Origin: Sinorhizobium fredii
GTDB lineage: Bacteria; Pseudomonadota; Alphaproteobacteria; Rhizobiales; Rhizobiaceae
Length of the DNA: 64,000 nt
NCBI RefSeq assembly: GCF_002944405.1
Contig: NZ_CP024310.1
Location: 1,638,818 to 1,702,817 of the forward strand
Reading direction: 5' to 3'
Both the position numbers and the translations under genes were made by a program. The notes beneath the pieces were generated by a model. That model searched no databases and was not told the DNA's origin. It was given only the letters and a program-made list of their open reading frames with translations. Of the stretch, positions 1-8,441 are shown in pieces; the first letter of the stretch is position 1, and every line of letters begins with the position of its first letter.

Positions 1-1863
1 ACGCGGCCGCTGCTCCGCCTGACACACGCCATCGAGGCGACGCGCCGGCTCGGGTCCCGCCATATGGTCGACTGGGTATCGGCGGACGAAATGGGCATGC
101 TGGCCGCCAACTTCAACGAGATGCAGGCGCGCCTCGCCCAGGAGGAAAACGATCTCAAACGCGCCCATCAGAAGACGACACGCCTCTACAACCTCACGCC
201 GGCGAAGCTCTATTCCATCGACGACGACGATCGCCTGACGGCGGTCAGCGACTATTGGCTGCTCGCCACCGGCTACGATCGCGAAAGTGTCATCGGCCAC
301 GCCTTCGCCGATTTTCTCGACCCGGCGACGCGGCCCGCCTACGAAAACCGCAAACGCCAGGCGAGTGAAGACGTGCAAGGCGCCTCAGTCACCGTCAAGT
401 TCAGATGCGCCGACGGACGGCTGATCGACGTGCTGATCAAGGAGGTGCAGGCCCTTGAGGCGGGCGACACGCTGTCGCTGGCCGTCATGACCGATGTCAC
501 GGAATTGAAAACCGCCGAACAGCGCAACCATGTGCAGGCGATCACCGATCATCTGACCGGCCTCCTCAACCGCCCCGGCTTCGAGACGGCGCTCGACGCG
601 GCGATCCGCCAGGCGGCCGCGGACGGCGGAGAACTCGCCTGCCTGCTGATCGACCTCGACCGCTTCAAGCCGATCAACGACAATCTCGGCCATGCCGCCG
701 GCGACGAGGTGCTGCGCCAGATCGCCTGCCGCATCCGCACGCAACTGCGCGGCAAGGACAAGGTCGGGCGCCTCGGCGGCGACGAATTCGTCGTGCTGAT
801 CTCCGCACCGAAGGCTGAGAACGCCGCGCTGCAGATCTCCGAGCGCATCGCCGCCGCCTGCGCTGAGCCGGTCGTCGTCGACGGCAACGCGCTATCGCTG
901 AGTGCCAGCATCGGCATCGCGCTCTATCCGGCTCAGGCGAAGAGCGCCGCCGAGCTGCTGCAGAAGTCGGACATGGCGATGTATTCCCGCAAGCACAATG
1001 GCAAGAACGGCGCGAAACTCTTCGATCCGCTGATCGCGAGCCTTGCGCAGGAAAGACTGAAGATCGAGACCTATATCGAGGACGGGCTCAGGCAGGACTG
1101 GTTCGACGTCCATCTGCAGCCGATCGTCGACCTCAAACTCGGGAAGGTCGCCGGCTTCGAAGCGCTGATGCGCCTCAACCATCCGGAACACGGCGTCCTG
1201 CCGCCGGCGGACATCATTCGGGTCGCCGAAGAAACCGGCGCGATTCTGCGGATCGGCGAGCGCATATTCGAAAAGGCCGTGGCCCATCTCGCCCGCCTTT
1301 CCTCCATTCCGGGCCTGGAAACCAGCTATCTGGCGGTCAATTTCTCGCCGCTGCAATTCTCCCCGAGACTGCCGGCCGCCGCAGGTTCCATACTGATGAA
1401 ATGGGGGATTCCGCCCACCCGCATCGTCGTCGAGATCACCGAAGCGGTGCTGATGCATCACAGCCCCGACATTCGCGACGTCCTCGGCGCGCTGAGCGGC
1501 GCCGGGATGAGAATCGCTCTCGACGATTTCGGTACCGGCTATTCCTCGCTCAGCTATCTCGTCCATTTCCCGGTCAGCATCATCAAGATCGACCAGGCCT
1601 TCACCCGCTCGCTGACCGATGACAGTGACACCGTCCGCCGGCGGGTGCGAAAGCTCATTGCCGGCATTCAAATGGTCGCCAAGGAACTGAATTGCCAGGT
1701 CGTCGCCGAAGGCATCGAGACCGACGAGCAGCTGAACACGCTCCTTTCCATGGACGTGAACTGCGGGCAAGGATATTTCCTCGGGCATCCCCAGCCCGTC
1801 GCCGCCATTCTTTCCGGACACCAAACAGGGCACCGGCTGCTGCTCGCCGTGCCAGGGAACTGA
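1..1863 (+). CDS. Membrane-anchored HAMP-PAS-GGDEF-EAL cyclic-di-GMP enzyme, 5'-partial
   Basis: The frame is open from base 1 and the first visible residues already form a HAMP linker, so the N-terminus (probably a membrane sensor) lies outside the window. After the HAMP (about residues 1-50 of the visible part) comes a PAS segment (about 60-175). The diguanylate cyclase domain has an intact GGDEF at residues 259-263. The phosphodiesterase domain has EAL at 387-389, plus the conserved ITE, DDFGTGYSS, KID and AEGIE motifs. Both catalytic sites look intact, so the protein could make or break c-di-GMP; which activity dominates cannot be read from sequence. The stop is 2 bp before the ATG of a periplasmic binding protein, which implies translational coupling and a possible ligand-sensing partner. 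Confidence 0.93.
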   Translation, partial: TRPLLRLTHAIEATRRLGSRHMVDWVSADEMGMLAANFNEMQARLAQEENDLKRAHQKTTRLYNLTPAKLYSIDDDDRLTAVSDYWLLATGYDRESVIGHAFADFLDPATRPAYENRKRQASEDVQGASVTVKFRCADGRLIDVLIKEVQALEAGDTLSLAVMTDVTELKTAEQRNHVQAITDHLTGLLNRPGFETALDAAIRQAAADGGELACLLIDLDRFKPINDNLGHAAGDEVLRQIACRIRTQLRGKDKVGRLGGDEFVVLISAPKAENAALQISERIAAACAEPVVVDGNALSLSASIGIALYPAQAKSAAELLQKSDMAMYSRKHNGKNGAKLFDPLIASLAQERLKIETYIEDGLRQDWFDVHLQPIVDLKLGKVAGFEALMRLNHPEHGVLPPADIIRVAEETGAILRIGERIFEKAVAHLARLSSIPGLETSYLAVNFSPLQFSPRLPAAAGSILMKWGIPPTRIVVEITEAVLMHHSPDIRDVLGALSGAGMRIALDDFGTGYSSLSYLVHFPVSIIKIDQAFTRSLTDDSDTVRRRVRKLIAGIQMVAKELNCQVVAEGIETDEQLNTLLSMDVNCGQGYFLGHPQPVAAILSGHQTGHRLLLAVPGN

Positions 1864-1865
1864 CG

Positions 1866-2588
1866 ATGAAACAGATCTTCTTCCTGATGAGCCTTCTCTT
1901 TCCGCTCGCCGCCCAGTCGGCGGACGTGAAATTCGTCACCGAATCCTACCCTCCCTTCAATTTCCGCGAAGGCGAGGTCTACAAGGGCGCTTCGGTCGAG
2001 CAGGTCCGGCTTCTCATGGACGATGCAGGCTTAAAATTTACGATGGAGATGATGCCCTGGGCCCGGGCGCTCTTCCTGGCCGAAAGCCAGGAGATGCATT
2101 GCGTCTTCACCACCGTCCACAACAAGGAGCGCCACGGCCGCTTCAAATGGGTCGAGCCTCTCCTGAAAAGCCGCACGGTGCTGATCCGCAAGGCCGGCTC
2201 GCCCGTCGATCCGAAGACGCTCGACGAGGCGAAAGCCTTCAAGGTCGGCACCCAACGCGACGACTTCACCCAGACGATCCTCGAGGAAAACGGCTTCCCG
2301 CGCATCGATCTCGCCACCGACCTGGAACTAACGCTCAAGAAGCTGCTCACCGGACGCATCGACCTGATGCCGATCTCGGAGAAATATTTCGACAAGCTGA
2401 AGCGCGACGGAGCGCCCATCGAATCGACGGTCGTCCTTGCCGAGGACATCTACTCGATCGCCTGCAATCCTTCCGTACCGGACGAGCTGATCGGCCGCAT
2501 GCAGAAGAGCCTCGACAAGGTCATCGCCGACGGCACCCAGTCGCGCCTGTTCGAGAAATACGGGCTGGCGAGCGAAGAGCAGAAGTAG
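1866..2588 (+). CDS. Periplasmic solute-binding protein (SBP family 3 type), coupled to the GGDEF-EAL gene
   Basis: This is a 240-residue protein. A short signal peptide ends near AAQSA (about residue 19), and a mature domain of the amino-acid binding (SBP_bac_3) fold follows, starting VKFVTESYPPFNF. The ATG at 1866 lies 2 bp after the upstream stop. An in-frame upstream extension to 1692 would overlap the cyclase and lacks a signal peptide at its start, so I rejected it. No permease or ATPase genes are adjacent, so it is an orphan binding protein. It may present a ligand to the sensor half of the upstream enzyme rather than feed a transporter. Ligand unknown. Confidence 0.85.
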   Translation: MKQIFFLMSLLFPLAAQSADVKFVTESYPPFNFREGEVYKGASVEQVRLLMDDAGLKFTMEMMPWARALFLAESQEMHCVFTTVHNKERHGRFKWVEPLLKSRTVLIRKAGSPVDPKTLDEAKAFKVGTQRDDFTQTILEENGFPRIDLATDLELTLKKLLTGRIDLMPISEKYFDKLKRDGAPIESTVVLAEDIYSIACNPSVPDELIGRMQKSLDKVIADGTQSRLFEKYGLASEEQK

Positions 2589-2652
2589 ACCGCTATTGCA
2601 CGTCCACTGACACAGGCGCGTGGGTTGCAGTAAGGCAGGGCTCTCCTCTCCC

Positions 2653-2760
2653 ATCATTCCTGTGCTCGTCACAGGAATCCCAGCCCATGCCTTTGGGCTG
2701 AAAGACTCTTCCGCGTCGCGGACGCGGCACTGCTGGATCCCTGTGACAAGCAGGGATGAC
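2653..2760. repeat. Palindromic intergenic element with three nested hairpins
   Basis: Imperfect outer arms of about 29 bases (2653-2682 and 2732-2760) are inverted repeats of each other. Between them are two perfect 7-bp stems, CAGCCCA/TGGGCTG at 2681-2700 and CCGCGTC/GACGCGG at 2711-2727. The layout matches the mosaic palindromic repeats common between rhizobial genes. It lies downstream of the binding-protein gene and could end or stabilise that transcript. Confidence 0.7.
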
Positions 2761-2836
2761 GGCAAAAACGTGGTCCGCCGGCGGCTAGCCTTGTATGATC
2801 CGCGAAGGCTACACACTCGGAAAGAGGCAGGGACAG

Positions 2837-3037
2837 ATGTCCCGTGTCCTGATCATCATCGGCCTCGTCATCGTGGCCGTCGGCATCCTCTGGCCCTGGC
2901 TGACGCGCATCGGCTTCGGCAGGTTGCCGGGCGACATTCTGATCGTGCGCGAAAATTTCTCGATCTATATCCCGATCACGAGCGGCCTCATCGTCAGCAT
3001 CCTGCTCACCGCTATCCTCTGGCTGGCTAACCGCTAG
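2837..3037 (+). CDS. DUF2905 family small membrane protein
   Basis: This is a 66-residue protein with two predicted transmembrane helices (about residues 2-22 and 43-63) separated by a short loop reading GRLPGDILIVRENFSIYIP, which is typical of DUF2905. I chose the ATG at 2837 because a purine-rich AGAGGCAGGG precedes it at suitable spacing; an earlier in-frame ATG at 2795 would add a polar N-terminus. The function of the family is unknown. It appears to be monocistronic. Confidence 0.75.
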   Translation: MSRVLIIIGLVIVAVGILWPWLTRIGFGRLPGDILIVRENFSIYIPITSGLIVSILLTAILWLANR

Positions 3038-3137
3038 ACGCTTGCCGGCAATCGGCTGTGAACGGAAGGGAACGAATTGGGTTTCGACAGGTTAGTTGCT
3101 GGAGTGATAACACCCTGAAACACAAGGGAGCTTTTTC

Positions 3138-4028
3138 ATGAGCGACCCACTCTACACGAGTCCCGCAACGGCGCCTGCCGAGTCCTTGGTTGCCATAGCG
3201 CCCAGCAAGCTCGATTGGGCGGCAATATTCGCCGGCGTCGCCCTGGCACTGGCAGTCCAGCTTCTCCTCAACCTGCTCGGCGTCGGCCTCGGCGCGGCGG
3301 CCTTCGATCCCGGCAGCGGCGACAATCCCGGTCCCGGCACCTTCTCGATCGCGAGCGGCATCTGGTTCGCTCTTTCCGGCATCATTTCGGCCTTTGCCGG
3401 CGGCTATCTGGCCAGCCGGCTGTCGGGGCGGTCCGGCACGACGACCGGGGCCTATCACGGGCTGACGACCTGGGCGGTGACCACCCTGATCGTCGTCTAT
3501 CTGCTGACGACCTCGGTCGGCGCGCTGCTTGGGGGCGCACTGAGCGGCCTCTCCTCGGTGGTCGGCGGCGCCGGGCGCACCGTTGCGACGGTTGCCACGA
3601 CGGCGGCACCAGCGCTTTCAGGGGCGGACGATCCCTTCGCCGACATCGAGGGGCAGATCCGCGAGACGATCGGCGGCGATGATCCGGCTGCCATGCGCGA
3701 TGCGGCCGTTGCGTCGATCCGCGCCCTCGTCACCGGCGACGAGACACAGGCGGAGGAAGCCCGCAACCGTGCTGCCGATGCCCTTGCGCGGGCCCAGAAC
3801 ATCCCGCCGGATCAGGCCCGCGCCCGCGTCCAGGAGTACGAGCAGACCTACCGTTCGGCCGTCGAGGATGCGCGGAGGAAGGCCTCCGATGCGGCGGACA
3901 CGGCCGCGACCGTCGTCTCCAGCGGCGCATTTCTCGGCTTCTTCTCGCTGCTGCTCGGCGCCGCCGCCGCCTGGCTCGGTGGCTGGTACGGCACGCGTCG
4001 CCTGGACGGGCTGACGGACGTCTCATGA
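3138..4028 (+). CDS. Membrane protein of unknown function (rhizobial 'PhnA-like' type)
   Basis: This is a 296-residue protein. Three hydrophobic segments lie in the first half (about residues 27-50, 70-92 and 108-135). A soluble Ala/Arg/Glu-rich section of about 110 residues follows, probably helical (about 150-260). A last transmembrane helix (about 263-285) precedes a short basic tail. An AAGGGAG box sits 8 bases before the ATG. Relatives in rhizobia are often labelled PhnA-like, but I see no zinc-ribbon or phosphonate-related motif, so that name should not be read as function. The helical section between membrane segments might be an extracytoplasmic or cytoplasmic interaction domain. Confidence 0.75.
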   Translation: MSDPLYTSPATAPAESLVAIAPSKLDWAAIFAGVALALAVQLLLNLLGVGLGAAAFDPGSGDNPGPGTFSIASGIWFALSGIISAFAGGYLASRLSGRSGTTTGAYHGLTTWAVTTLIVVYLLTTSVGALLGGALSGLSSVVGGAGRTVATVATTAAPALSGADDPFADIEGQIRETIGGDDPAAMRDAAVASIRALVTGDETQAEEARNRAADALARAQNIPPDQARARVQEYEQTYRSAVEDARRKASDAADTAATVVSSGAFLGFFSLLLGAAAAWLGGWYGTRRLDGLTDVS

Positions 4029-4127
4029 TCGGGGTAAGCCGGTCCTCAGCTTGCCCCCCCGCATCGATCCGAGGGGCGGGCTGAAGCAAGGCCCGATACG
4101 CTAATCATTGCTGCGGCGGTCGCAGGC

Positions 4128-4306
4128 ACCCCCCTCTGCCCTGCCGGACATCTCCCCCACAGGTGGGGAGATCAGCAAGTGGGAACCTCCCGCCATCGAT
4201 AGCCAATGCATGCGCTTGCAGGTGCCTTGAGTTCGGCATAGGCGCGCTGGCTTGGGGCAGAGCGGCGTTTCCAGCCAATCTCCCTCCTTGTGGGGGAGAT
4301 GCCCCG
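4128..4306. repeat. Copy 1 of a ~190-bp inverted-repeat (MITE-like) element
   Basis: The left arm (4128-4172) matches the 45-base arms of the element at 49502-49689. The right arm begins at 4278 and is recognisable to about 4306, after which it has diverged. The interior resembles the reverse complement of the interior of the 49.5-kb copy, so the two copies lie in opposite orientation. It fills most of the gap 4029-4361; I see no gene there. RIME-type rhizobial repeats are the likely family, not verified. Confidence 0.8.
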
Positions 4307-4361
4307 TCACACCTTCCCCCCAGATCTCCCGTTCCCACCAGATTCCGCTTTAACAGGCCAT

Positions 4362-6905
4362 TCAGACGATCGCTCGATCCCAGCCTCCGTAATGTTCCTC
4401 GCTGCGCGTTCCGCGCGGCAGGCTGAGGGCGATCAGGCCAAGGCCGAGCAAGAAATCCGCGACGCTTGCAACCATGCCGCCGCCCGAAAGCACGAACGGC
4501 GAGGCGGCCACCCAGGCGCCGGTCGCGACATTGAGGAAACGTACCGGACGCGCCACCTCGGCCATTGCCGTGACGGCGACCAGGATGACGAGGCAGCCGA
4601 CCACATGATCGCTGTAATAGAGCGGCGGAGAGCTGCCGAAGATCAGCGGCGTCGTCATCAGCATCGCGCCGAGACCCACGCCTGCTACCAGCGTCCACGG
4701 GAAGTTCACCCCGCCGGTAATGAACTCCTTGATGAGCTCGGAGGCCGGTCGGTCGAGATCGGGCGCCGGCGACTGGTTTTCTGACAGGGCGGGGCCGCCC
4801 ATCCAGAAGGTGCGCCAGAACGGCTCGCCAGCCTTTGTCGCCCGCCAGAGATATTGAACGGCCGCCAGCACCTCGTCGATCGAATAAGGGATCAGCACCA
4901 CGGTGACCGCCGCTTGGACGATGCAGAGCGTGCAGAGCGCGCCGATCAGCGGCGGCTGGATGATGATGAAAGAGACGCTGACCACGCCAAGCGGGATAAT
5001 CAGCAGGCCGAAGAGCAGCACCATCCATGGCATCGTGCGCCAGCGGCGCCGGTCGCCGATCGCGCCGGCGAGGATGTCGAGCCCATAGGCAAAGGCGCCG
5101 AAGCCGGCGTCGGCGATCGGGAAGCCCTTCGAGACCCAGGACGTCACCACCGCTTCGCTGCCGTTGCGGACGGGAGCTCCGCCCGCGCCGAAAAACGGGT
5201 CCCAAAGGCCATCGATATGCCCCATCTGATAGGCGGCGAGGTAGCGTGAGACGAACAGGCCGACGAAGGCAAGCGCGACGATGGGAATGCGCTGCGTGAA
5301 GGCGGAAGGCGAATAGCTCCAGCCGAGCGGTCGGTCGTCATCCGCCGCCAGCGCCCGGCTGCTGATGCCGGGCGTTGGCGGGATCATCACGGCGAGGACC
5401 GGGATCAGCAGCCCGACCAGCGTGTCGATGCCATAGGCGGCAGCGCTGGTGGTCCAGAAGACGAGTGGCGCCAGCATGATCCAGACGCCGAGTGCGGCGG
5501 TGATCCATTGTGTCCAGGACCAGCGGCGATACATCCCGAGTAGCGCAAAGAAAACGACCAGCAGTCCTGACATTATCTCGCTGATGCCAAGCCGCGCATT
5601 GCGGATAGCTGCCGCCGCGATCTCGTGCCCGAGGGCGGGCGGTGACGGAACGGTGACGGGATCGAAAAGGCCGAGCGTCATCGGCGAGGCGACGAGCCAC
5701 AGACCCAGCGCGACATTCGCCATCGGCGCCCAGAGGGTGAAAAGCCGCTGCCGCTCGACGGCGGCCTCGACCTCAGCGTGACTGCGCTCCAGCGGCCTAT
5801 CGAGCCTTCGTTTCGCCTGCTCGATCTCTGGCTCCGACGCGGCGACGGTGGAGGGCTCGAGCTTGTTTTTCTTGTACCAGTCAGTCGGGTCACGCTTGAG
5901 CCGCCGGATCATCTCCGGCAGCGTGCGGGAGAGGCGGTGTTTCGGCTCCCAGCCGATGAGGTTGCGGGCGCGGGATATGTCGATCTCGAAATGGTCGTCG
6001 GAGTTCTCGATCATCCACGGCCTGATGTCGCTCTCCTGATCGAGCACCTCCGTCTGCACCCATGACCCGGTCTTGGCGAGCCCCTTGGGGAGCACGAAGG
6101 TGCGCCAGTCCTCGCCGTGGAGAAGCCGGCCGATGCTCTTCTGCAATTCCCCATAGGAAAGCGTTTCCTCCTCGCCGATCAGCATCACGCTTTCGGCGGG
6201 CAATTCGCAGCGCCGGTCGACGGTGCGCACGACGGCCTCGACCAAGTCGTCCTTGTGGAGATAGGGCTGCCCCGCCCGAAGATCGCCGGTGAACAGATAG
6301 GCGGTCGGCAGCCGCTCGAAGATGCGGGCGATCTGCTGGGCGATGAAGGTGGCCCTGCAATCCTCGTCATAAACGCCGGCAAGCCTGAGGATCACCGTCT
6401 TGATCTGCCCGCGCTCCCCAGCGATCACAGCTTCCGTCTCGGCCTTCGACTGTGGATAGGCCCAGGAAGGCTCGAGAGGCGCATCCTCGTTGATCCTTGC
6501 GCCCTTCGCCGGGCTCGGCGCGTGTACCAGCAGCGTGCTGGAAAAGACGAACTGCTCGGTCTCCAGTTCCTTCAGCGCCGCAAGCAGCCGGCGCGTCCCC
6601 TGGACGTTGACCGCGTCATATTTCGGGTCGGTCTTGCCGGTCGTATCGTAATAGGCGGCGAGGTGGATCACCGAGGCGACGCGGCCGCCGCTCCGCTTGC
6701 CGATTTCCTGTACGGCCTTCCTGATGCTGTCGTCGGAGGTGAGGTCTATCTCGATCGTCTCGAGACGGTCCGCCGCGCCTTTCGGGGCTGCCACGTCCAG
6801 GCCGATGACGCGGTAGCGATCCTTGAGGCCGTGAGCGATCGCCTGTCCGAGAAAGCCACTCGAGCCAGTGATGAGAACGGTCGGTCGATCTGTCTCGTTC
6901 GGCAT
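4362..6905 (-). CDS. Three-part fusion: NAD-dependent sugar epimerase / SPW repeats / VKOR-like membrane domain
   Basis: This 847-residue protein begins with an extended SDR (epimerase/dehydratase) domain, about residues 8-330. It has the Rossmann motif TGSSGFLG at 13-20 and a YPQSK catalytic motif. A charged linker follows, then SPW-type membrane repeats (LWLVASPMTLG and GVWIMLAPLVF, about 395-500). A VKOR-like four-helix region (about 525-680) carries a CTLC redox motif, Cys658/Cys661, and another SPW-like pair (GAWVAASPFVL) lies near the C-terminus. No second cysteine pair is visible in the VKOR-like part. The N-terminal half should be cytosolic and the remainder membrane-embedded. It is divergent from a glycosyltransferase gene, which fits a surface- or stress-related sugar function. 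Substrate unknown. Confidence 0.88.
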   Translation of the reverse strand: MPNETDRPTVLITGSSGFLGQAIAHGLKDRYRVIGLDVAAPKGAADRLETIEIDLTSDDSIRKAVQEIGKRSGGRVASVIHLAAYYDTTGKTDPKYDAVNVQGTRRLLAALKELETEQFVFSSTLLVHAPSPAKGARINEDAPLEPSWAYPQSKAETEAVIAGERGQIKTVILRLAGVYDEDCRATFIAQQIARIFERLPTAYLFTGDLRAGQPYLHKDDLVEAVVRTVDRRCELPAESVMLIGEEETLSYGELQKSIGRLLHGEDWRTFVLPKGLAKTGSWVQTEVLDQESDIRPWMIENSDDHFEIDISRARNLIGWEPKHRLSRTLPEMIRRLKRDPTDWYKKNKLEPSTVAASEPEIEQAKRRLDRPLERSHAEVEAAVERQRLFTLWAPMANVALGLWLVASPMTLGLFDPVTVPSPPALGHEIAAAAIRNARLGISEIMSGLLVVFFALLGMYRRWSWTQWITAALGVWIMLAPLVFWTTSAAAYGIDTLVGLLIPVLAVMIPPTPGISSRALAADDDRPLGWSYSPSAFTQRIPIVALAFVGLFVSRYLAAYQMGHIDGLWDPFFGAGGAPVRNGSEAVVTSWVSKGFPIADAGFGAFAYGLDILAGAIGDRRRWRTMPWMVLLFGLLIIPLGVVSVSFIIIQPPLIGALCTLCIVQAAVTVVLIPYSIDEVLAAVQYLWRATKAGEPFWRTFWMGGPALSENQSPAPDLDRPASELIKEFITGGVNFPWTLVAGVGLGAMLMTTPLIFGSSPPLYYSDHVVGCLVILVAVTAMAEVARPVRFLNVATGAWVAASPFVLSGGGMVASVADFLLGLGLIALSLPRGTRSEEHYGGWDRAIV

Positions 6906-7217
6906 TCTTGAAACCTTCGCGGGAGTTTCGTTGCAAACGTCCCTTCGATGGGGAAGGTTCCGATTGCGGCGGTCCGGGCCGCTCGACGTACCTCACATGC
7001 CTGAAGCCGATCGCCGATCGCCCGCGGCGGCGCGCAGTCCTCTGGGCGCTCGGCACAACTCACCTGCGAGGCGAAGGCGGCGTCTGCAGCCGCAGGCAGC
7101 CGGCGGCTGCCCTTCGGGAACAAGAGCCGCTTTCGGCAATTGTTGCAGGAGATTGACCTTGCCCTTTTCGAGCGAACGCCCCCACCCCCGCCTTCGCTCC
7201 GTTACAGGAGTTCAGCA
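6906..7217. other. Divergent intergenic region without a recognised gene
   Basis: This 312-bp space separates the fusion gene (minus strand) from the glycosyltransferase gene (plus strand) and should hold both promoters. I could not pick convincing -35/-10 boxes, and no open frame here looks like a protein. A good ribosome-binding site (ACAGGAG at 7204-7210) precedes the glycosyltransferase ATG. Confidence 0.5.
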
Positions 7218-8441
7218 ATGAGAATTGCCCAGATCGCCCCGCTTGCAGAACGTGTTCCGCCGAAGCTTTACGGCGGAACGGAGCGGATTGTTCATTGCCT
7301 TACCGAAGAACTCGTCAGGCTTGGCCACGACGTCACGCTCTTTGCGAGCGGCGACTCGCTCACCTCCGCCGAGTTGGTGCCCTGCTCGGAGGTCGCCCTC
7401 AGGCTCAACCCGGACGTGACCGATTTCCTTCCCCATCACGTCGTCATGCTCGAGGAGGTGCGCCGCCGCGCGCAGGAGTTCGACGTCCTGCACTTCCATA
7501 TCGATTTGCTGCATTTTCCCCTTGTCAGGGATTTCGCCGACCGCACCGTGACGACGCTGCACACGCGCCTCGATTTATCCGATCTCCAGCCCTTCTATCG
7601 GCTGTTCACCGATATACCCCTCGTCTCCATATCCGACGACCAACGCCGGCCCATCCCGCCGGTGAACTGGAGGGGCACCGTCTATCATGGCCTCGACGCC
7701 GCGGTGCTGCCGTTCACCGAGAAGCCGGCCGGCAACTACCTGGCCTTTTTGGGCAGGATCTCACCCGAGAAGGGCCCGGAGAGGGCCATCGAGATCGCCA
7801 CCCGGGCCGGCATGCCGCTGAAGATCGCGGCAAAGGTCGACAAGGCGGATCGCGCCTACTGGGAACGTGTGGTCGAGCCGATGGTGGCAAGCCATGCCAA
7901 TGTCGAGTTCATCGGCGAGATCGACGAACGCCGGAAGCCGGAGTTCCTGGGCAATGCCGCGGCCCTTCTCTTCCCGATCAACTGGCCGGAGCCCTTCGGC
8001 TTGGTGATGATTGAGGCCATGGCCTGCGGCACGCCGGTGCTCGGCTTCCGCTACGGCTCCGCCCCGGAAGTCATCGAAGACGGCCTGTCGGGAATTCTCG
8101 TCGACTGGGTGGAGGACGCCGTCGCGAGGATGGACGAGGTCCTGAGCCTCGACCGGCGGAGGGTGCGGGGAGCGTTCGAGCGCCGCTTCACGGCGGAGCG
8201 GATGACGCGCGACTATCTGGAAATCTACCGCAATCTTCCCGGCGTCCGGAGCGACGCGCCGCGCGCGGCGGCGGGCGATCGGATCGGCCTCGAGGTCGCC
8301 CACCAACCCTGGCGAAGCGCGGTCGAAAGCGCTTTGCCGCTCGCCGAGGCCGGCACGAGCCGAGGGGCGATCCCGGTGGTCCTCGATGGCCCCAAGACCC
8401 TTGGAACGGAAGAGCCCCGCGGCGGGCGGCCCGGTCAGTAA
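7218..8441 (+). CDS. GT4-family glycosyltransferase
   Basis: This is a 407-residue GT-B fold glycosyltransferase. The N-terminus MRIAQIAPLAERVPPKLYGG carries the glycine-rich loop that follows the first strand. The C-terminal half contains FLGRISPEKGPERAIEI and the EPFGLVMIEAM retaining EX7E signature, followed by CGTPVLGF. ATG 7218 is chosen because ACAGGAG lies 7 bases upstream; an earlier in-frame ATG (7140) has no comparable signal. The last 7 bp overlap the end of the convergent aldolase gene. The acceptor is unknown; the divergent epimerase fusion is its only obvious functional neighbour. Confidence 0.88.
   Translation: MRIAQIAPLAERVPPKLYGGTERIVHCLTEELVRLGHDVTLFASGDSLTSAELVPCSEVALRLNPDVTDFLPHHVVMLEEVRRRAQEFDVLHFHIDLLHFPLVRDFADRTVTTLHTRLDLSDLQPFYRLFTDIPLVSISDDQRRPIPPVNWRGTVYHGLDAAVLPFTEKPAGNYLAFLGRISPEKGPERAIEIATRAGMPLKIAAKVDKADRAYWERVVEPMVASHANVEFIGEIDERRKPEFLGNAAALLFPINWPEPFGLVMIEAMACGTPVLGFRYGSAPEVIEDGLSGILVDWVEDAVARMDEVLSLDRRRVRGAFERRFTAERMTRDYLEIYRNLPGVRSDAPRAAAGDRIGLEVAHQPWRSAVESALPLAEAGTSRGAIPVVLDGPKTLGTEEPRGGRPGQ

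Noticed and set aside
892..1833. Minus-strand 313-codon frame opposite the GGDEF-EAL gene
   Set aside because: The plus strand carries intact catalytic motifs throughout; the opposite frame has no recognisable domain.
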